A stretch of 64,000 nt of DNA from Neurospora intermedia (GCA_037102815.1 BTPP01000006.1:2790001-2854000); one strand, 5' to 3'; shown: positions 35,535 to 47,839, numbered from the stretch's first letter. Notes: generated by a model not told the origin, from the letters alone. Numbers and translations are program-made.

Positions 35535-36511
35535 TTGCTCATCCACATCACCCCTTACTACCATTCATCATTGGCCCACCTTGTTTTCGCCAGAGGGAAG
35601 CCAAGAAACAGGGAAAAGGACAAAGTGTTGAGAGAAGCCTCGGAAACGAAACCAAAAAAAGTGACAGAGGGAGGGAAAACCAGGTAGAGGCAACCCCACT
35701 CTATTCGCGACTTTCTAGTCCTTGACGAAAGAAGCGAAACCTGGGCTTGAAAGTCAGATCGCGCCTCAGGAAACATCGAGGTTGTTGCGGTTGTCGTGGT
35801 CTTGAAGTTGATGTAAAAGAAGAGTATAGTGCTGCATACTATGCGTACTATAGACTGACTTGCAGACCGACGACTGCCATTGTCCAAGTCTCCAGTGCGC
35901 AGTGCGACAAAAAAAGGGTATTATTCTCCAGTTGAGGTTGCTTCGTGCTGCATATTTTGGGCGGCACTGACAGCAAGCAAAGTTGCGGTGCAGTGCGTTG
36001 CAGATAGCGGAGCGGGACCAGCACACGAAAGGGTCGCTTTTTCTTTTCTTTTCAACGCAGCTTCAACGCACGTACTTGGCTTTGGTTTTGTCTCCAATCA
36101 GGGGAATTCACAATCTCCCATTCTGGAAGCAGGGACAGCCGCACTTTTCCCGCTCAGCATCGCGAATTGCAAAGGGGAAAAAAAAATTCGCAGAAAAGGG
36201 CAGAGGAAAAGAGGCGGATATTGCTCATCATTATCGGCCATTGCCGGAAACAACCCAAGAGACGGAGACGACAACCGAGCGCACGCGCCAACCCGCTTGT
36301 TCCATACCTTGCTTGCGCCTGGCTTGCTTGCCAAACACACCACGCAAGGACGGACGGACGGGACTCGGAAGGGCTCGATTCACATCCCGCCTGCATGCAA
36401 CAGCCCATCACTGTACAAATCCGTCTGATCTGAGGGGGTCTCAGGGTACAGCAATCAGATCCAGCATCAGCCAGCATTACTACCGAATACCCAGCATCTT
36501 AACGACCCAAA

Positions 36512-39500
36512 ATGGCCGATCCCGATGCTGACTCGCCCGGCCGCTTCCAAGGAGGTCTGGACAGCTTCGACATCAGCACCCCGTTGCAGCTGGACGAGCC
36601 CACGCTCGCACGCCACGGCTCCCTGAACGCTAATGTTAACGACGCGGTCACCAGCTCCGATCCCACCTCTATTCCCTCCTCCCTGGCCGACACTTCGAGA
36701 GCCTCAACCGGTGGTGGGCCGACTCGGCAGTATCCGAACCACTCCCCCCCGATAGGCCATCACCAGCAGCCCAATGCCTACAATGGTAACGGCATCAGCC
36801 CTCAGCAGCAGTACCAACAGCAGCAACAACAACAGCAGGCCTTTGATTTTAACCAAGACAACATCTCCAACTGGGACCTTCGGGACTCTCCTCCGTTTAA
36901 TTCCGGCCCTGACTTCAACAACTTTGGCCAGGTACCGCACGGGCTGAACATTCCCCAGAGCTGGGACCTTCCTGTCCACTTTAGTATCAACTCTCAGGGA
37001 CTCCAACAACAACAGGGGCAACCGGGACAGCAACAGCAAGGCCAGTTCTATCCCGACACGACCGGTGCTGGCATCGATCCCGGCATCTATGCCGCTGCCC
37101 TTTCCATTCCTTCGCCACAGCAACAATCGGCCGAGCCCATCTCCGTTCGCACCAACATCAACCCCAACATCCGCCACAAGCTGACTCCAGCCCAGCAAGA
37201 GAGGCTCAAGACCATCGCCATGCCGCCTCATCTACAGTACCACTCGCCCAAGAGCGCCGGCAGTCCCGATTCCATCGCCAGCATGGGCCACGATAAGGGT
37301 TCCGCATCCTCACCAGACGGCCTCGAGTCGTCGAAGCCAAATAGCAGAAAACGAAAGTCATCGGACGAGGTCGACGAGGATGACGATGACGATGATTTGG
37401 ATGGACACCAACCAGTAAAGAAGACGGCGCACAACATGATCGAGAAGAGGTATAGGACGAATTTGAATGACAAGATCGCCGCGCTGAGGGACAGCGTGCC
37501 TGCCTTGAGAATTATGTCAAAGAGTGCCAGGGGAGAAGATACAACGGAAGACAGGGAGGAGCTTCATGGATTGACTCCGGCGCACAAGCTAAATAAAGCT
37601 ACGGTATGTAGCCTCCACCACCCTGCGTCATGCACGCTCCAGGGGCATGCTGCTGACACGTGAGATATCCAGGTTTTGAGCAAAGCGACGGAATACATCC
37701 GGCATTTGGAGAAGCGAAATAACCGTTTGATTGAAGAGAACAACAGCATGCACGCGCGAATCGCCGCATTCGAGAAGCTGTTCATGGCTGGTGCCATGAC
37801 CGGCATGACCAACCCTATGCAAGCCCCGCCTACGCCCATTCAATACCCTCAGGACGTTGCAGCGTTCATGAGCACCCCGATGCAAACGCCTCGGGGTCCA
37901 GATCCTCCGGGGCTAATCCCGATACCGGATGACATGAAGCGCATCTTGTCGGCTCAACAGATGAACGCTGGACGACCGTATCCGGTGGGCCCACCGGCCA
38001 TACAGCCAGGATTCGTAGCCAATCCGGGCGTCATTCGCAGACAACAAATACAACAGCAGCAGCAGCAACACCAAATGCAAGGGCGGTGGAATCCTTATCT
38101 CGGAAAGATGATGGTGGGTTCGCTGGCCGGACTGATGCTCGTCGAGGCAGCCATGGAGCAAGAAACCAGCAACGAAACGACCGAGGGACGTGGTCTCTAC
38201 GCTCTGCCTCTACAACTTATCGGATCCCTTATTCGCTCATCGCACCTCAGCGTTGGAGGATATTACATTTCGGCCATTGATATCATTGCCAAGCTCAAGC
38301 TTCTTTTGCTCGGTGCTCTTCTCGTTTGGACAGTTTTCCCCTACAGCTTTTTCGACGCGCCCAAGTCGGAGAAGCCAAAAGGCCCCACTTCTGCGGTTCA
38401 GGCCGTGCCCTCGCTTGCCTCGCCAATACACGTTAGGAGACAAGCCTGGCTCACGGCTATCCAAACGGTTTGGGTGCCACGACACAATTTCTTGCTCGAA
38501 GCTACTGCGTTGTTGCTCAAGACGCTCAAGTTTACCCTTCGCAATGTGTTTGGTGTAGGGACTTATCTGTGGATGACGGGACTCAGCGAGGAACAAGAGG
38601 CCGCTCGTGTCAAGGCCTGGACCATTGCGTTGGATGCCCAGCTTGCCGGCGGCGATGTCGAGATCAATAGGAGCCGTCTCACTCTCACGCTGCTCGCTTC
38701 GGGCACCCTCCCCGACACTCCCCATCGTTTGATGCTCAAGGCACTTCACACTCGGGTCTTGCTTTGGCAGTTGAGCAGCAAATTTTCGCTTGCTAACCTT
38801 CCTGCGGCCAAGATTGCGAGGTCGAGATGGAACGAGGCCAGGCAGCTGAACATGATCCTGCAGCGAACTTCCACTAGTCCTGAAGATGTCCTCCCGGAGC
38901 ATCTTGCCACCCTTCTCGAGCAGGACTGTGATGACGTTCTCAACAATAGCATCGTGCAAAGAGCGCACAACCTCGCCTTCAACCGCCCCACGACCTTCAA
39001 CCTGATAGACCTAAGCGACGGCATGAACATCGTCGTCGAAGACCCCGCCGTTCGTTCGCCCATGGACGCCGTCGCCGCGTGGTACTCAAGCTCCATCCTC
39101 CAGCGCGTCCTCTTCACCAGCCTCGCCAGAGCCCAAGACGGCATCACCGACGCCACTCAGGAAATCATTGACGAAATTGCCCTCGCTGCCAAGATTGCCC
39201 CCATCGGTTCCAACGCCTACCTACGTGCCCTTGTGGCCCGCGCCGTCCTCGTCTCCGAGAAGCGCGGCGGTAGCATCGCCGCCGCTCTCAAGGCCTCCGA
39301 CCCCTCCCTCAACCCGGACAAGCACCCCGAGTATGGCCGTGGCGTCCCCCCGCTTATCGACTCTCCCATGGCTCAGATTGTTCCCGATCACGATGCCCTC
39401 ATGGCCCTCCAATACGCCATGTGCATCGCCCATCTTCAAAAATCCCCCGACCCGCCGAAGCAAGCGATCGCGTTACTCAACTCGATCCTTCCCGGTGGAA

Positions 39501-39805
39501 CGGACCAGTCCAAGCACGAGGGTATGTCGCTTCTGGCGTGTACGGCGGCTTACTGCCTGTTGGAGTTGCTCGAGAGGCACACGGTCTGTAGGGAGCAGTG
39601 CTCCGGTGCGCTGGAACGCTTGGCAGGGACGCTGAGGAGATGGGTCGGAAGTTCACAGGGGGAGCAGGTCGGTCTAGATGGAAAAATGAGGCAGAGGATG
39701 ACTGGCAGATGTTCGTCGATTCTCAAGTCGGTAACAGGTATGGAGAATGATCCGGGGTACGGGAGCATGAGTGATTGTGAGGAAAACGAGGAAGGAGGGT
39801 GTTAA
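36512..39805 (+). CDS. sah-2: SREBP-type bHLH transcription factor, membrane-anchored (SAH-2)
   Basis: Sterol-regulatory-element-binding-protein family. Two exons: 36512-37603 and 37673-39805, joined across a 69-nt intron (GTATGT donor, GCTGAC branch, CCAG), giving 1074 residues. The start has context CCAAAATGGCC. The N-terminus is acidic and Gln-rich, as in activation domains. The bHLH begins at His307 ([16 protein letters not shown]); the Tyr in KRYRTN is the SREBP signature. The intron falls just before helix 2 ([14 protein letters not shown]), which runs into a short leucine-zipper-like helix. Two hydrophobic segments near residues 511-525 and 573-590 form the membrane hairpin, followed by the fungal SREBP C-terminal domain (DUF2014-like). 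In fungi such proteins are released by the Dsc ligase/rhomboid route and control sterol and hypoxia genes; N. crassa SAH-2 also affects aerial hyphae and cellulase secretion (from memory). Confidence 0.95.
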
Positions 39806-41939
39806 CTTCAGGTGATGCCCTCCTGTGATTGATTTGTTTTTTCCCCAAAGTTCTTGGCTTATATATCTGTCTGCCTGGGTTTATGGCATGGACTCATTAC
39901 GACTTCATTTTTTGGCGGTCATTTCATCTTTTTCCCATCTGCTTTTAGCAAAGTTGAGAACATGCGCGAATCTGATTGATTTCGTCTCTTGTTCATGTCA
40001 TTGAATTTGCTGTCATCTGGCCCCTTGAACATCGCTACTCCACACCATCCCTTTTTTGCCTGTTCATGTCTTTTCTTCTTCTTTTTTTCTTTTCCCCCTC
40101 TGTGCCGTCATACTAAAAGAATCATGGAGGACCTGGTGGAGGAAAGCTTTCAAAACGAAATGTCACCCTTGAGGTAATTTAATGGCGGGCGGCGCGGCAG
40201 TCTGATTTTTGACTCGGTCGTCATGGCTCGCAAATGTGTATTCCATCCCAGTGTGTGGCGACGGCAGTCAGTCAGCTTTTTGCACGAATACGAAGTTTTA
40301 GAAGAAGCAAGGGCAGCTGTGCTGACTGTTGTCTAAGCATGCATTGGTATTGATACCCTAAACGCTACGGTCACGTTGTCAAATCGGGGGTTTCTTTTCT
40401 TTCTTCATTATCTTTTTTTTTTTTTTCTCCAAAAAGTTCTGCAAGCGCTGGGAAGAATGGGAAGAATAGGGGAAAGCGCCGGAGTTTTGTGTCTATGTTT
40501 TTAGGTAGTTTATATTGCTATGGTCGGTACAGTTTAGGGAATGCAAGGCAAGGGAAGGGAATGTGTCAAGGAGAGGGAAAATGTGAGGTTGGTCAACGGT
40601 GTTTTTTTAGATTTATCTTCACGAAATGATACTGAGAATTGTACTACTGCACTTGGATGTCGTAAGATGCTCGTCAGTGAAATTTAATATAACGTGAGAT
40701 GAAATGGAGGTAGACACCCGATGGGTAAGGTGAGGAAGCCCAAAACGATCGAAACAGGACGGAATGATGTAATTGAGGCCTTTGGAGGGTCCGCCTCTAG
40801 TGTAAAGAAACGAAACAAAACAAAACAAAACAAAACCAAACGAAGAAGAAAAACGGAACAAAATACTGTGAGGATCATGACTGATAGGATGAAACGAACG
40901 GAAATGGGAGGTATAAGATCGGATGAAACAAATACAAGGAAAACCGGGGATGACGTCGCGAACTCAGTCGCCAACGCGATTCCCCCGACTGTTTGACTCG
41001 GGGATTTGGGGATCACCCGACGAATCCACGGAACCGGGACAAGTGCCCTGCGGGACGGAAGTGGAAGCGGAAGTGGAAGTGGAAGTGGAAGCGGGGACGG
41101 AGAGAGAGAAACGGGGCCGGGCTAGATATTTCATCCAGTCCACGGTCCTACGATTGGGCCTATCACTTTTCTTGTTGATGCCGAGTATATTTCACCTCGT
41201 GGCTTTGCCGTGAGAATCGGTCAATAGTCAGTTTCTCCTCTGATGAGCTTGTGATGATGATCAATGGCAACAACGGTAGGCCTCATGGTAGGCCTCATCG
41301 TCATTAGTCGCCTCCGGCCGGCGCTCCTGAACACAGCGAACTGAAGGCTGCCTTTTCGTTTCTCTTGCCTTCCCTCCAGTTCGTCAAACCCCGCCTGTCT
41401 GACAGCCTGCCCTCTGCTGCCTGCCTGCCTGCCTGCCTACCGCGTGTACATGATGTTGTCAAGTCGTCATTGGTTGCTTGTGTGAGTGCTGCTTTGTCAT
41501 TTGCGAAGTGGAAGCAATGAACAAAGTGTTGATGCCTGTTGTTTCCAGTTGACAAAGAGCAGACATATCACTGCGCTTAACATTGTAGAAGAGTTGATTG
41601 AGGAAGTGAGTGAGTGCTACCATACCGATTACGAAGGAGTCATCAATGAGGAGGTTTGTTCATTTGAGCATCCTACAGTAGCGAGTCTCTGTTTCTGTTG
41701 CAGTTGCACAAGAGGATGATTCTTCGTCATTGCTCTTTGCACATTGGTGGTTTGGACACGCAGTGACGCTTGTGGAAAAGCTTGGCATGTACCAGGGTCC
41801 GGTCCAGTCGTTTGCAACTTGCCTTTTGGACAGCACTCTGCTGTGCGCTCTCGTTAGCGCTCTCACGCTATGTAATGCAAGATAGTAACACGTTTTCATG
41901 GCAGCAATCCCCTCCACGTATCCCACTTGCAACCGGTCT

Positions 41940-41970
<31 letters not shown>
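41940..41970. repeat. Homopolymer of about 31 G
   Basis: An uninterrupted run of 31 G on the plus strand, 1.35 kb upstream of the qde-2 ATG. Such a run can form G-quadruplexes and is hard to sequence, so the exact length is uncertain. Confidence 0.85.
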
Positions 41971-43211
41971 CGAAAACTAGGTCCATAGCATCCCGCTTCC
42001 CTCCACCAACAAAACAATGGCTATTCACTATCAACCACGTCGCCGCACTTGACATCCATGTTCTTCCTGCGGGCGGCCCGACAATCTGTCCAATCCGTTT
42101 GCTTGTTTCCCCGCCGCTTAGTCCAACCCACTGCTCGTTTGCACCAGGGTAGCGAGAGTTTGCGAGTCACTGAGGTGATTCCTGTTTCTTTGTCGGCGGC
42201 AGTCAAAACAGTGATACAGTGACGCAAAACGGTCGACGAGGCTCTGATGGTAAAATGGGGAGGGGCAATTCATTTCAGCCTGTCTCTCCATTTTTGGTGG
42301 TAACTCGATCCCGCCCAGTGAATGGCTTCACCACTTCCACTCCACTCCAACACCCCCTCACAGTGAATAGATGTTGTCCTACCATAACTTCCTTGTTGCC
42401 AACATGCCGTGCCGTTGATCACTGCCTGCTGTTAATCAGCTCCGTCGTTACAGCCCGTATACCTACGCTACACCTGACCCATCTGCTGGCTGCTTTCCAC
42501 TACCAAAAACTCCCCGCGTTCCCACCTGCTAGCTCGAGGTTTTGGTGCTAAGGGTACCTTCACTCATGTGGGGACCTTGAACCATCGGGCAGCTACAAGC
42601 TCAAAGATTCCATACAGCGGGCGCGTTCCTCCTGCAGCTCAACGGTGCTGTTAAATAGAACACCGCATCCACAACAACCCTCTCGCAAAATTTCCACAAG
42701 GCATCTCATTTTCTCTACCTGACACCTAGACCTAAGAAGTCTGTCTGCCTACAACCGTCAGCCTTATCGTCTTTTGCTCGCGGATCCGCGTAGCACATCT
42801 CTTCTTTTTTGCTTTTTGGTTATCCATAACCTTGGCAACACCTTCTTCTTTGCTCTCTCTCTTTTCGGTTTTGCTCTAGAGACCTACCGACTACCGATCA
42901 TCATTTTCTGATATCGGCACATCATCCAACAACATCATCATCTACTACCAGTAATCCCGCATTGGAGGAGTAGTCGTTTCGCTCGATTACTCTTTTCTTT
43001 GCGTCCGGAGTGCGATAAAGTAGCGGCTTATTAACAAACAAGTCCAAGTTTGAAAACCATCGATTGATCCGTGGTATTTCTTCCTTGGCAAACCCACAAC
43101 AATCCCCTTCCACGACAAACAAACATACAACCTACCTTACCTATCCTCTTGCTTACCTACGTACCTGCCTACCTACCTACCTCTCTGCTCGACCAACCAA
43201 CCATCTCATCA

Positions 43212-43238
43212 ACCGAACCGAACCGAACCGAACCGAAC
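43212..43238. repeat. (CCGAA)n repeat in qde-2 leader region
   Basis: Five tandem CCGAA units about 85 bases before the qde-2 start codon, probably within the 5' untranslated region. Seen directly. Confidence 0.75.
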
Positions 43239-43322
43239 AACCGAACAATAGCCGAATAAGCTCTCGTGCTCTGTTACTCTACTCAACAATCTGTTACCAC
43301 CAAGACTACAAGTTTAACAGTC

Positions 43323-46300
43323 ATGTCTGACAATCGTGGCGGTCGTGGAGGTCGTGGCGGCGGCGGTGACCGTGGAGGTCGTGGAGGTGGTTACCAAGGC
43401 GGCGGCGGCGGTGGAGGCCGTGGCGGCGGTTATCAAGGCGGTGGAGGTCAGCAAGGCGGCGGCGGCGGTGGAGGCCGTGGAGGTGGTTACCAAGGCGGCG
43501 GCGGCGGTGGAGGCCGTGGCGGCGGTTATCAAGGCGGTGGAGGTCAGCAAGGCGGCGGCGGCGGTGGAGGCCGTGGAGGTGGCTACCAAGGCGGCGGCGG
43601 CGGTGGAGGCCGTGGCGGCGGTTATCAAGGCGGTGGCGGCGGTGGAGGCCGTGGCGGCGGTTATCAAGGCGGTGGCGGCGGTGGTTTCCAAGGCGGCGGT
43701 GGAAGGGGTGGCCGTGGCGGCGGTTTCCAAGGCGGCGGCGGCGGCGGCCGTGGTGGCTTCGGCGGAGGACAGGGCGCGGGAGGATACGAACCCCCTCCAC
43801 CGGATGTCTACAAGTAGGTGCCTCTCCATTTTTGTACCGTTCCACACGATGCTGACATGACTTTAGGGGAATTGACGGTCGTGGTGCCCCCGAGCCTGAC
43901 GCCCAGATCACCAAACTCGAAGATGACTGGATCAAGAAGCATGTCAGCGACAATCTGGTCACTTCAATGAGCAAGCTTTCGCTCAGCGAGAAGGAGAAAG
44001 CCAACAACTTGCCGGTTCGCCCCGGCCATGGTACCATGGGCGAGAAGGTGAAGCTTTGGGCCAACTATTTCAAAATCAACATCAAATCACCAGCCATTTA
44101 CAGGTACACCATCAAAGTTGCCGCCACCGAGGAAAAGCTCGGAAAGGAAGCTGAAGTCGCATCCAAGAAAGTGGAGGTGGTGGTTAGGAACCTGCTCAAG
44201 CAGATCGAAGCCAACGTGAAATCCGTGGCGATTGCCAGCGATTTCAAAGTGCACCTGGTGACGACCACCAAGCTCAAAGTTCCCGAGAACCGCATCTTTG
44301 AGGTGACGTGGACCGAGCCGAGTTCCAACCAAAACCTGCCCAGCAAGCCCCAGACTTGGGTGGTCAAGGTGGAGGAGAGTGTCGAGAACTGCGATTTCGG
44401 CAAGGTGCTGAACGAGCTCACGACACTTGATCCCAAGCTCGACGGAGACTTCCCCAAGTACAACGTGGAGCTCGATGCCCTCAACACCATTGTGACTCAT
44501 CATGCCCGCGCCGACGACAATGTTTCGGTGGTGGGAAGGGGAAGGTTTTTTGCGATTGGTGATGACCTCATTGAACAAGTGCGGCCCAACGACTCCCCTT
44601 TGGTCATCTTGCGAGGATATTTTGCCAGCGTCCGTCCAGCTACCGGAAGACTTTTACTCAATACCAACATCACCCATGGTGTCTTCCGTCCTGGTATCAA
44701 ACTTGCACAGCTGTTTCAGGAACTTGGACTTAACGTAATGGACAAATGCAATGCATGGAACGAAACAACCAAAAATCAGCTCAACGACAAGATGCGCAGA
44801 GTTCACAAGGTCCTGGCGAAGGGCCGTGTCGAGTTGAATGCCCCATTCCTTATTGATGGAAAGATTGTTTACAAAAAATGTTACCGCACGCTCAATGGCA
44901 TTGCTAACCGTGGCGACGAAAGGGTGAAGCAAAAGGATGGTAAAGAAGTCCCACATCCGCCCATGTTCGGGATTCCGGGTGTCCAGGTTGGCGGCCCGAC
45001 CTCTTGTCAGTTCTACTTGCGTGCGCGAGAGACAAAGGATGGCGCTGCCCCTCCTCCGACTCCCGGCCTGCCGAGCAACGCGTACATCACGGTAGCGAAC
45101 TACTATAAACAACGGTACGGAATAACCGCCAATGCTTCGCTTCCTCTGGTCAACGTTGGCACCAAGGAAAAGGCGATTTACGTCTTGGCCGAGTTCTGTA
45201 CGCTGGTCAAAGGCCGTTCCGTCAAAGCTAAGCTGAATGCCAACGAGGCGGACAACATGATCAAGTTTGCTTGCAGAGCTCCTTCGCTGAACGCTCAGTC
45301 TATCGTGACGAAAGGCAGACAGACACTTGGTCTTGATAAAAGCTTGACGCTTGGCAAGTTCAAGGTTTCGATCGACAAGGAGCTGATTACCGTTGTCGGG
45401 CGTGAGCTCAAGCCTCCGATGCTTACGTACAGCGGTAACAAGATGGTAGAGCCGCAGGACGGCGGGTGGTTGATGAAGTTTGTCAAGGTTGCCAGACCTG
45501 GCCGCAAGATTGAGAAGTGGACATATTTGGAATTGAAGGGCATCAGGGAAAACAAAGAGGTGCCGCAAGCTATGACCGCTTTTGCCGAATTCCTGAACAG
45601 AACGGGCATCCCGATCAACACCAGGTTCTCGCCGGGCATGAGCATTGCAGTTCCACAGAGCGAAAAAGAGTTTTTTGCTAAAGTGAAGGAACTCATGAGC
45701 TCGCACCAATTTGTGGTGGTTCTTTTACCCAGAAAGGATGTTGCGATCTACAATATGGTGAAGCGGGCTGCCGATATCACATTTGGCGTTCATACAGTCT
45801 GTTGTGTAGCCGAAAAGTTTCTTAGCACCAAGGGGCAGCTGGGGTATTTTGCCAACGTCGGCCTCAAGGTCAACCTCAAGTTTGGCGGCACCAATCACAA
45901 TATCAAGACGCCCATTCCTCTGCTCGCCAAGGGGAAGACGATGGTGGTGGGCTATGATGTTACCCATCCGACCAATCTAGCGGCTGGACAATCGCCTGCA
46001 TCGGCTCCCAGTATTGTCGGCCTGGTCTCAACCATCGACCAACACCTCGGACAATGGCCTGCAATGGTGTGGAACAACCCGCACGGCCAGGAGTCCATGA
46101 CGGAACAGTTTACGGACAAGTTCAAGACGCGTCTGGAATTATGGCGCAACAATCCCGCAAACAACCGCAGTCTCCCCGAGAATATCCTGATTTTCCGCGA
46201 TGGCGTCTCCGAGGGACAGTTCCAGATGGTCATTAAGGATGAGCTACCCCTGGTTCGCGCCGCCTGCAAGCTGGTGTATCCAGCTGGCAAGCTACCGCGT

Positions 46301-46783
46301 ATTACGCTGATTGTCTCGGTCAAGCGCCACCAGACTCGCTTCTTCCCAACGGACCCGAAGCATATTCACTTCAAGTCCAAGAGCCCCAAGGAGGGTACTG
46401 TGGTTGACCGCGGCGTGACCAACGTCCGCTACTGGGATTTCTTTTTGCAGGCGCACGCGTCGCTCCAGGGCACGGCGCGCTCGGCTCACTACACGGTTCT
46501 GGTGGATGAGATTTTCAGAGCTGACTATGGAAACAAGGCGGCCGACACGCTGGAGCAGCTGACGCATGACATGTGCTATCTCTTTGGACGAGCCACCAAG
46601 GCTGTCAGTATCTGCCCGCCTGCGTACTATGCCGACTTGGTGTGCGACAGGGCGCGTATCCATCAGAAGGAGCTCTTTGACGCCCTCGATGAAAACGATA
46701 GCGTCAAGACCGATGATTTCGCAAGGTGGGGCAACTCCGGGGCTGTTCATCCCAACCTTAGGAACTCCATGTACTATATCTAG
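43323..46783 (+). CDS. qde-2: Argonaute protein QDE-2 (quelling)
   Basis: Small-RNA-guided slicer of the quelling pathway; it binds siRNA and cleaves the passenger strand and targets in the cytoplasm. Two exons: 43323-43813 (RGG-rich N-terminus) and 43867-46783, joined over a 53-nt intron (GTAGGT, GCTGAC, TTTAG) to give 1135 residues. Order: RGG/YQGGG low-complexity region (about 1-160), N and linker domains, PAZ, MID and PIWI. PIWI motifs are VGYDVTHP, FRDGVSEGQF and PPAYYADLVCDRAR. If counting starts at the internal ATG at 43967, the frame is 938 residues and these catalytic positions are Asp664, Asp745 and Asp890. Asp664 is the residue mutated in slicer-dead QDE-2, so the identity is secure. 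The protein ends MYYI, the usual hydrophobic-aromatic Argonaute terminus. The longer start is favoured because the spliced frame stays open and encodes the N-terminal region expected of many Argonautes. Confidence 0.97.
43391..43582 (+). repeat. Two perfect 96-bp tandem repeats within qde-2 exon 1
   Basis: Bases 43391-43486 and 43487-43582 are identical by eye across 96 positions. Each encodes 32 residues made of YQGGGG, QQGGGG and GRGGG blocks. A third, partial and diverged copy follows from 43583. The length is a multiple of three, so gain or loss of a unit keeps the frame. Confidence 0.9.
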
Positions 46784-47839
46784 GCTTGCCAATTGTGTGC
46801 TGGGATGGACTGAAGCATATAGGTGACGCGATCGAAGGCCAATGTCTCTGGATATGGATCAAACTCAGCGTTTACTCTTTTGGGTGCTTTTAGTTTCTAC
46901 AGCGATTTGTCTGGATTGTTTCTTATTATGTTTCTTGGTTCTCTCTTTTTTTTCTTTCATCGTCTCTGTCTGTCTTTGTACTGCATGCAAAAGTGCACTC
47001 TGGATGATGAAAGACACCATTTGACGACTGGATATGAGAATGGCAGACTGCAAACATGAGGCAAAAGTGGAAAACACGAACAACAGAGGGTTTTTGATTA
47101 CTTCAATAGCGAGATAAAGAAAAAAAACAGACAGAAAAAAAACAACAACAAATAATGAAAGTACGATTGAACACATTTGACTGCGATGAGCGTGACTGGT
47201 GTTGTGAATGGCGTTTTGGTTTTCTACTTTCTTAAAAATTCAGAACCGTAAATGTAAAAGTTGAGAGCTGTAAATGTTTGAAACGCCCATGAGTTCATGA
47301 GAGAGCGGTGTCCGGGGCCCAAAAGTGTAGATGTAAAAGTTGAGAAGTGTAAATATGATGTGATGTACTGTGATCATATATTCATATGTCGATGATTCTT
47401 GCACACACTTTCAAGGATAACATAGCCTGACATGGTATCTCTGATGTACAAAAGAAAAGAAGAAAAGGAAACCATGAACCCCCGAAAAAGTTGTTCCAGC
47501 TGTTGCCTGTTGCAATGATGACGATGATGACCTACTACCTAAGGTATCCCTCCCCTCCTATCCTTATCATGACCCGAGCCCAAATACCTAAACTCCTAAC
47601 TCTTAACTCCTTTCTAGATGTCTAAACCCCAGAAAACGGGAAACGACCCGAACCCGAAGACCCCCCAAAGAGTATATATCAACCCAAGAAAAAAGAAACA
47701 TCTGACAGATCAACAAAAACAACCCAAGCCAAAACACACACATACAAACAAACGTACAAAACTAAAGAAACAAAACAACCAACTACCCACTGAAGACATT
47801 TCATTCGTTAATTCATCACTCACTCACTCACTCACTCAC
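46784..47839. other. Convergent 3' regions of qde-2 and the Ndt80-like gene
   Basis: About 1 kb between two stop codons that face each other. It is A/T-rich with T and A runs near 46945 and 47120-47155, consistent with 3' untranslated regions. A 12-base sequence (TGTAAAAGTTGA) occurs twice, near 47253 and 47333. No gene-like frame was found. Confidence 0.5.

Larger units (their letters stand above)
30658..36511. other. Long non-coding stretch upstream of sah-2
   Basis: Nearly 6 kb holds the 3' end of the membrane-protein gene and what is probably a long promoter and leader of the SREBP-type gene. Simple repeats are frequent: GGAT runs near 30743-30762 and 30830-30842, TGATGG runs near 30851-30875, ACCG runs near 35347-35381 and CATC runs near 35503-35534. 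Short frames exist but none has recognisable motifs. Several short ATG-initiated frames within the last 1 kb could act as upstream ORFs if that region is transcribed. Confidence 0.5.
39806..43322. other. Intergenic sah-2 to qde-2, with simple repeats
   Basis: This contains the sah-2 3' region and the qde-2 promoter and leader. No gene-like frame is present. Simple repeats seen: T-rich run at 40411-40426, AAAAC-type repeat at about 40807-40836, GGAAGT-type repeat at about 41059-41093, TGCC repeats at about 41420-41440, a pure G run at 41940-41970, CTAC-type repeats around 43150-43182, and CCGAA repeats at about 43212-43238 just before the qde-2 start. Confidence 0.5.

Noticed and set aside
37604-37672. 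Continuation of the SREBP frame to 37663 without splicing.
   Set aside because: It would stop before helix 2 of the bHLH. The GTATGT and GCTGAC...CCAG signals and restored helix show that this is an intron.
43336-43860. Ala/Val-rich and His/Arg-rich frames over qde-2 exon 1.
   Set aside because: Out-of-frame and antisense readings of the RGG-coding repeat.
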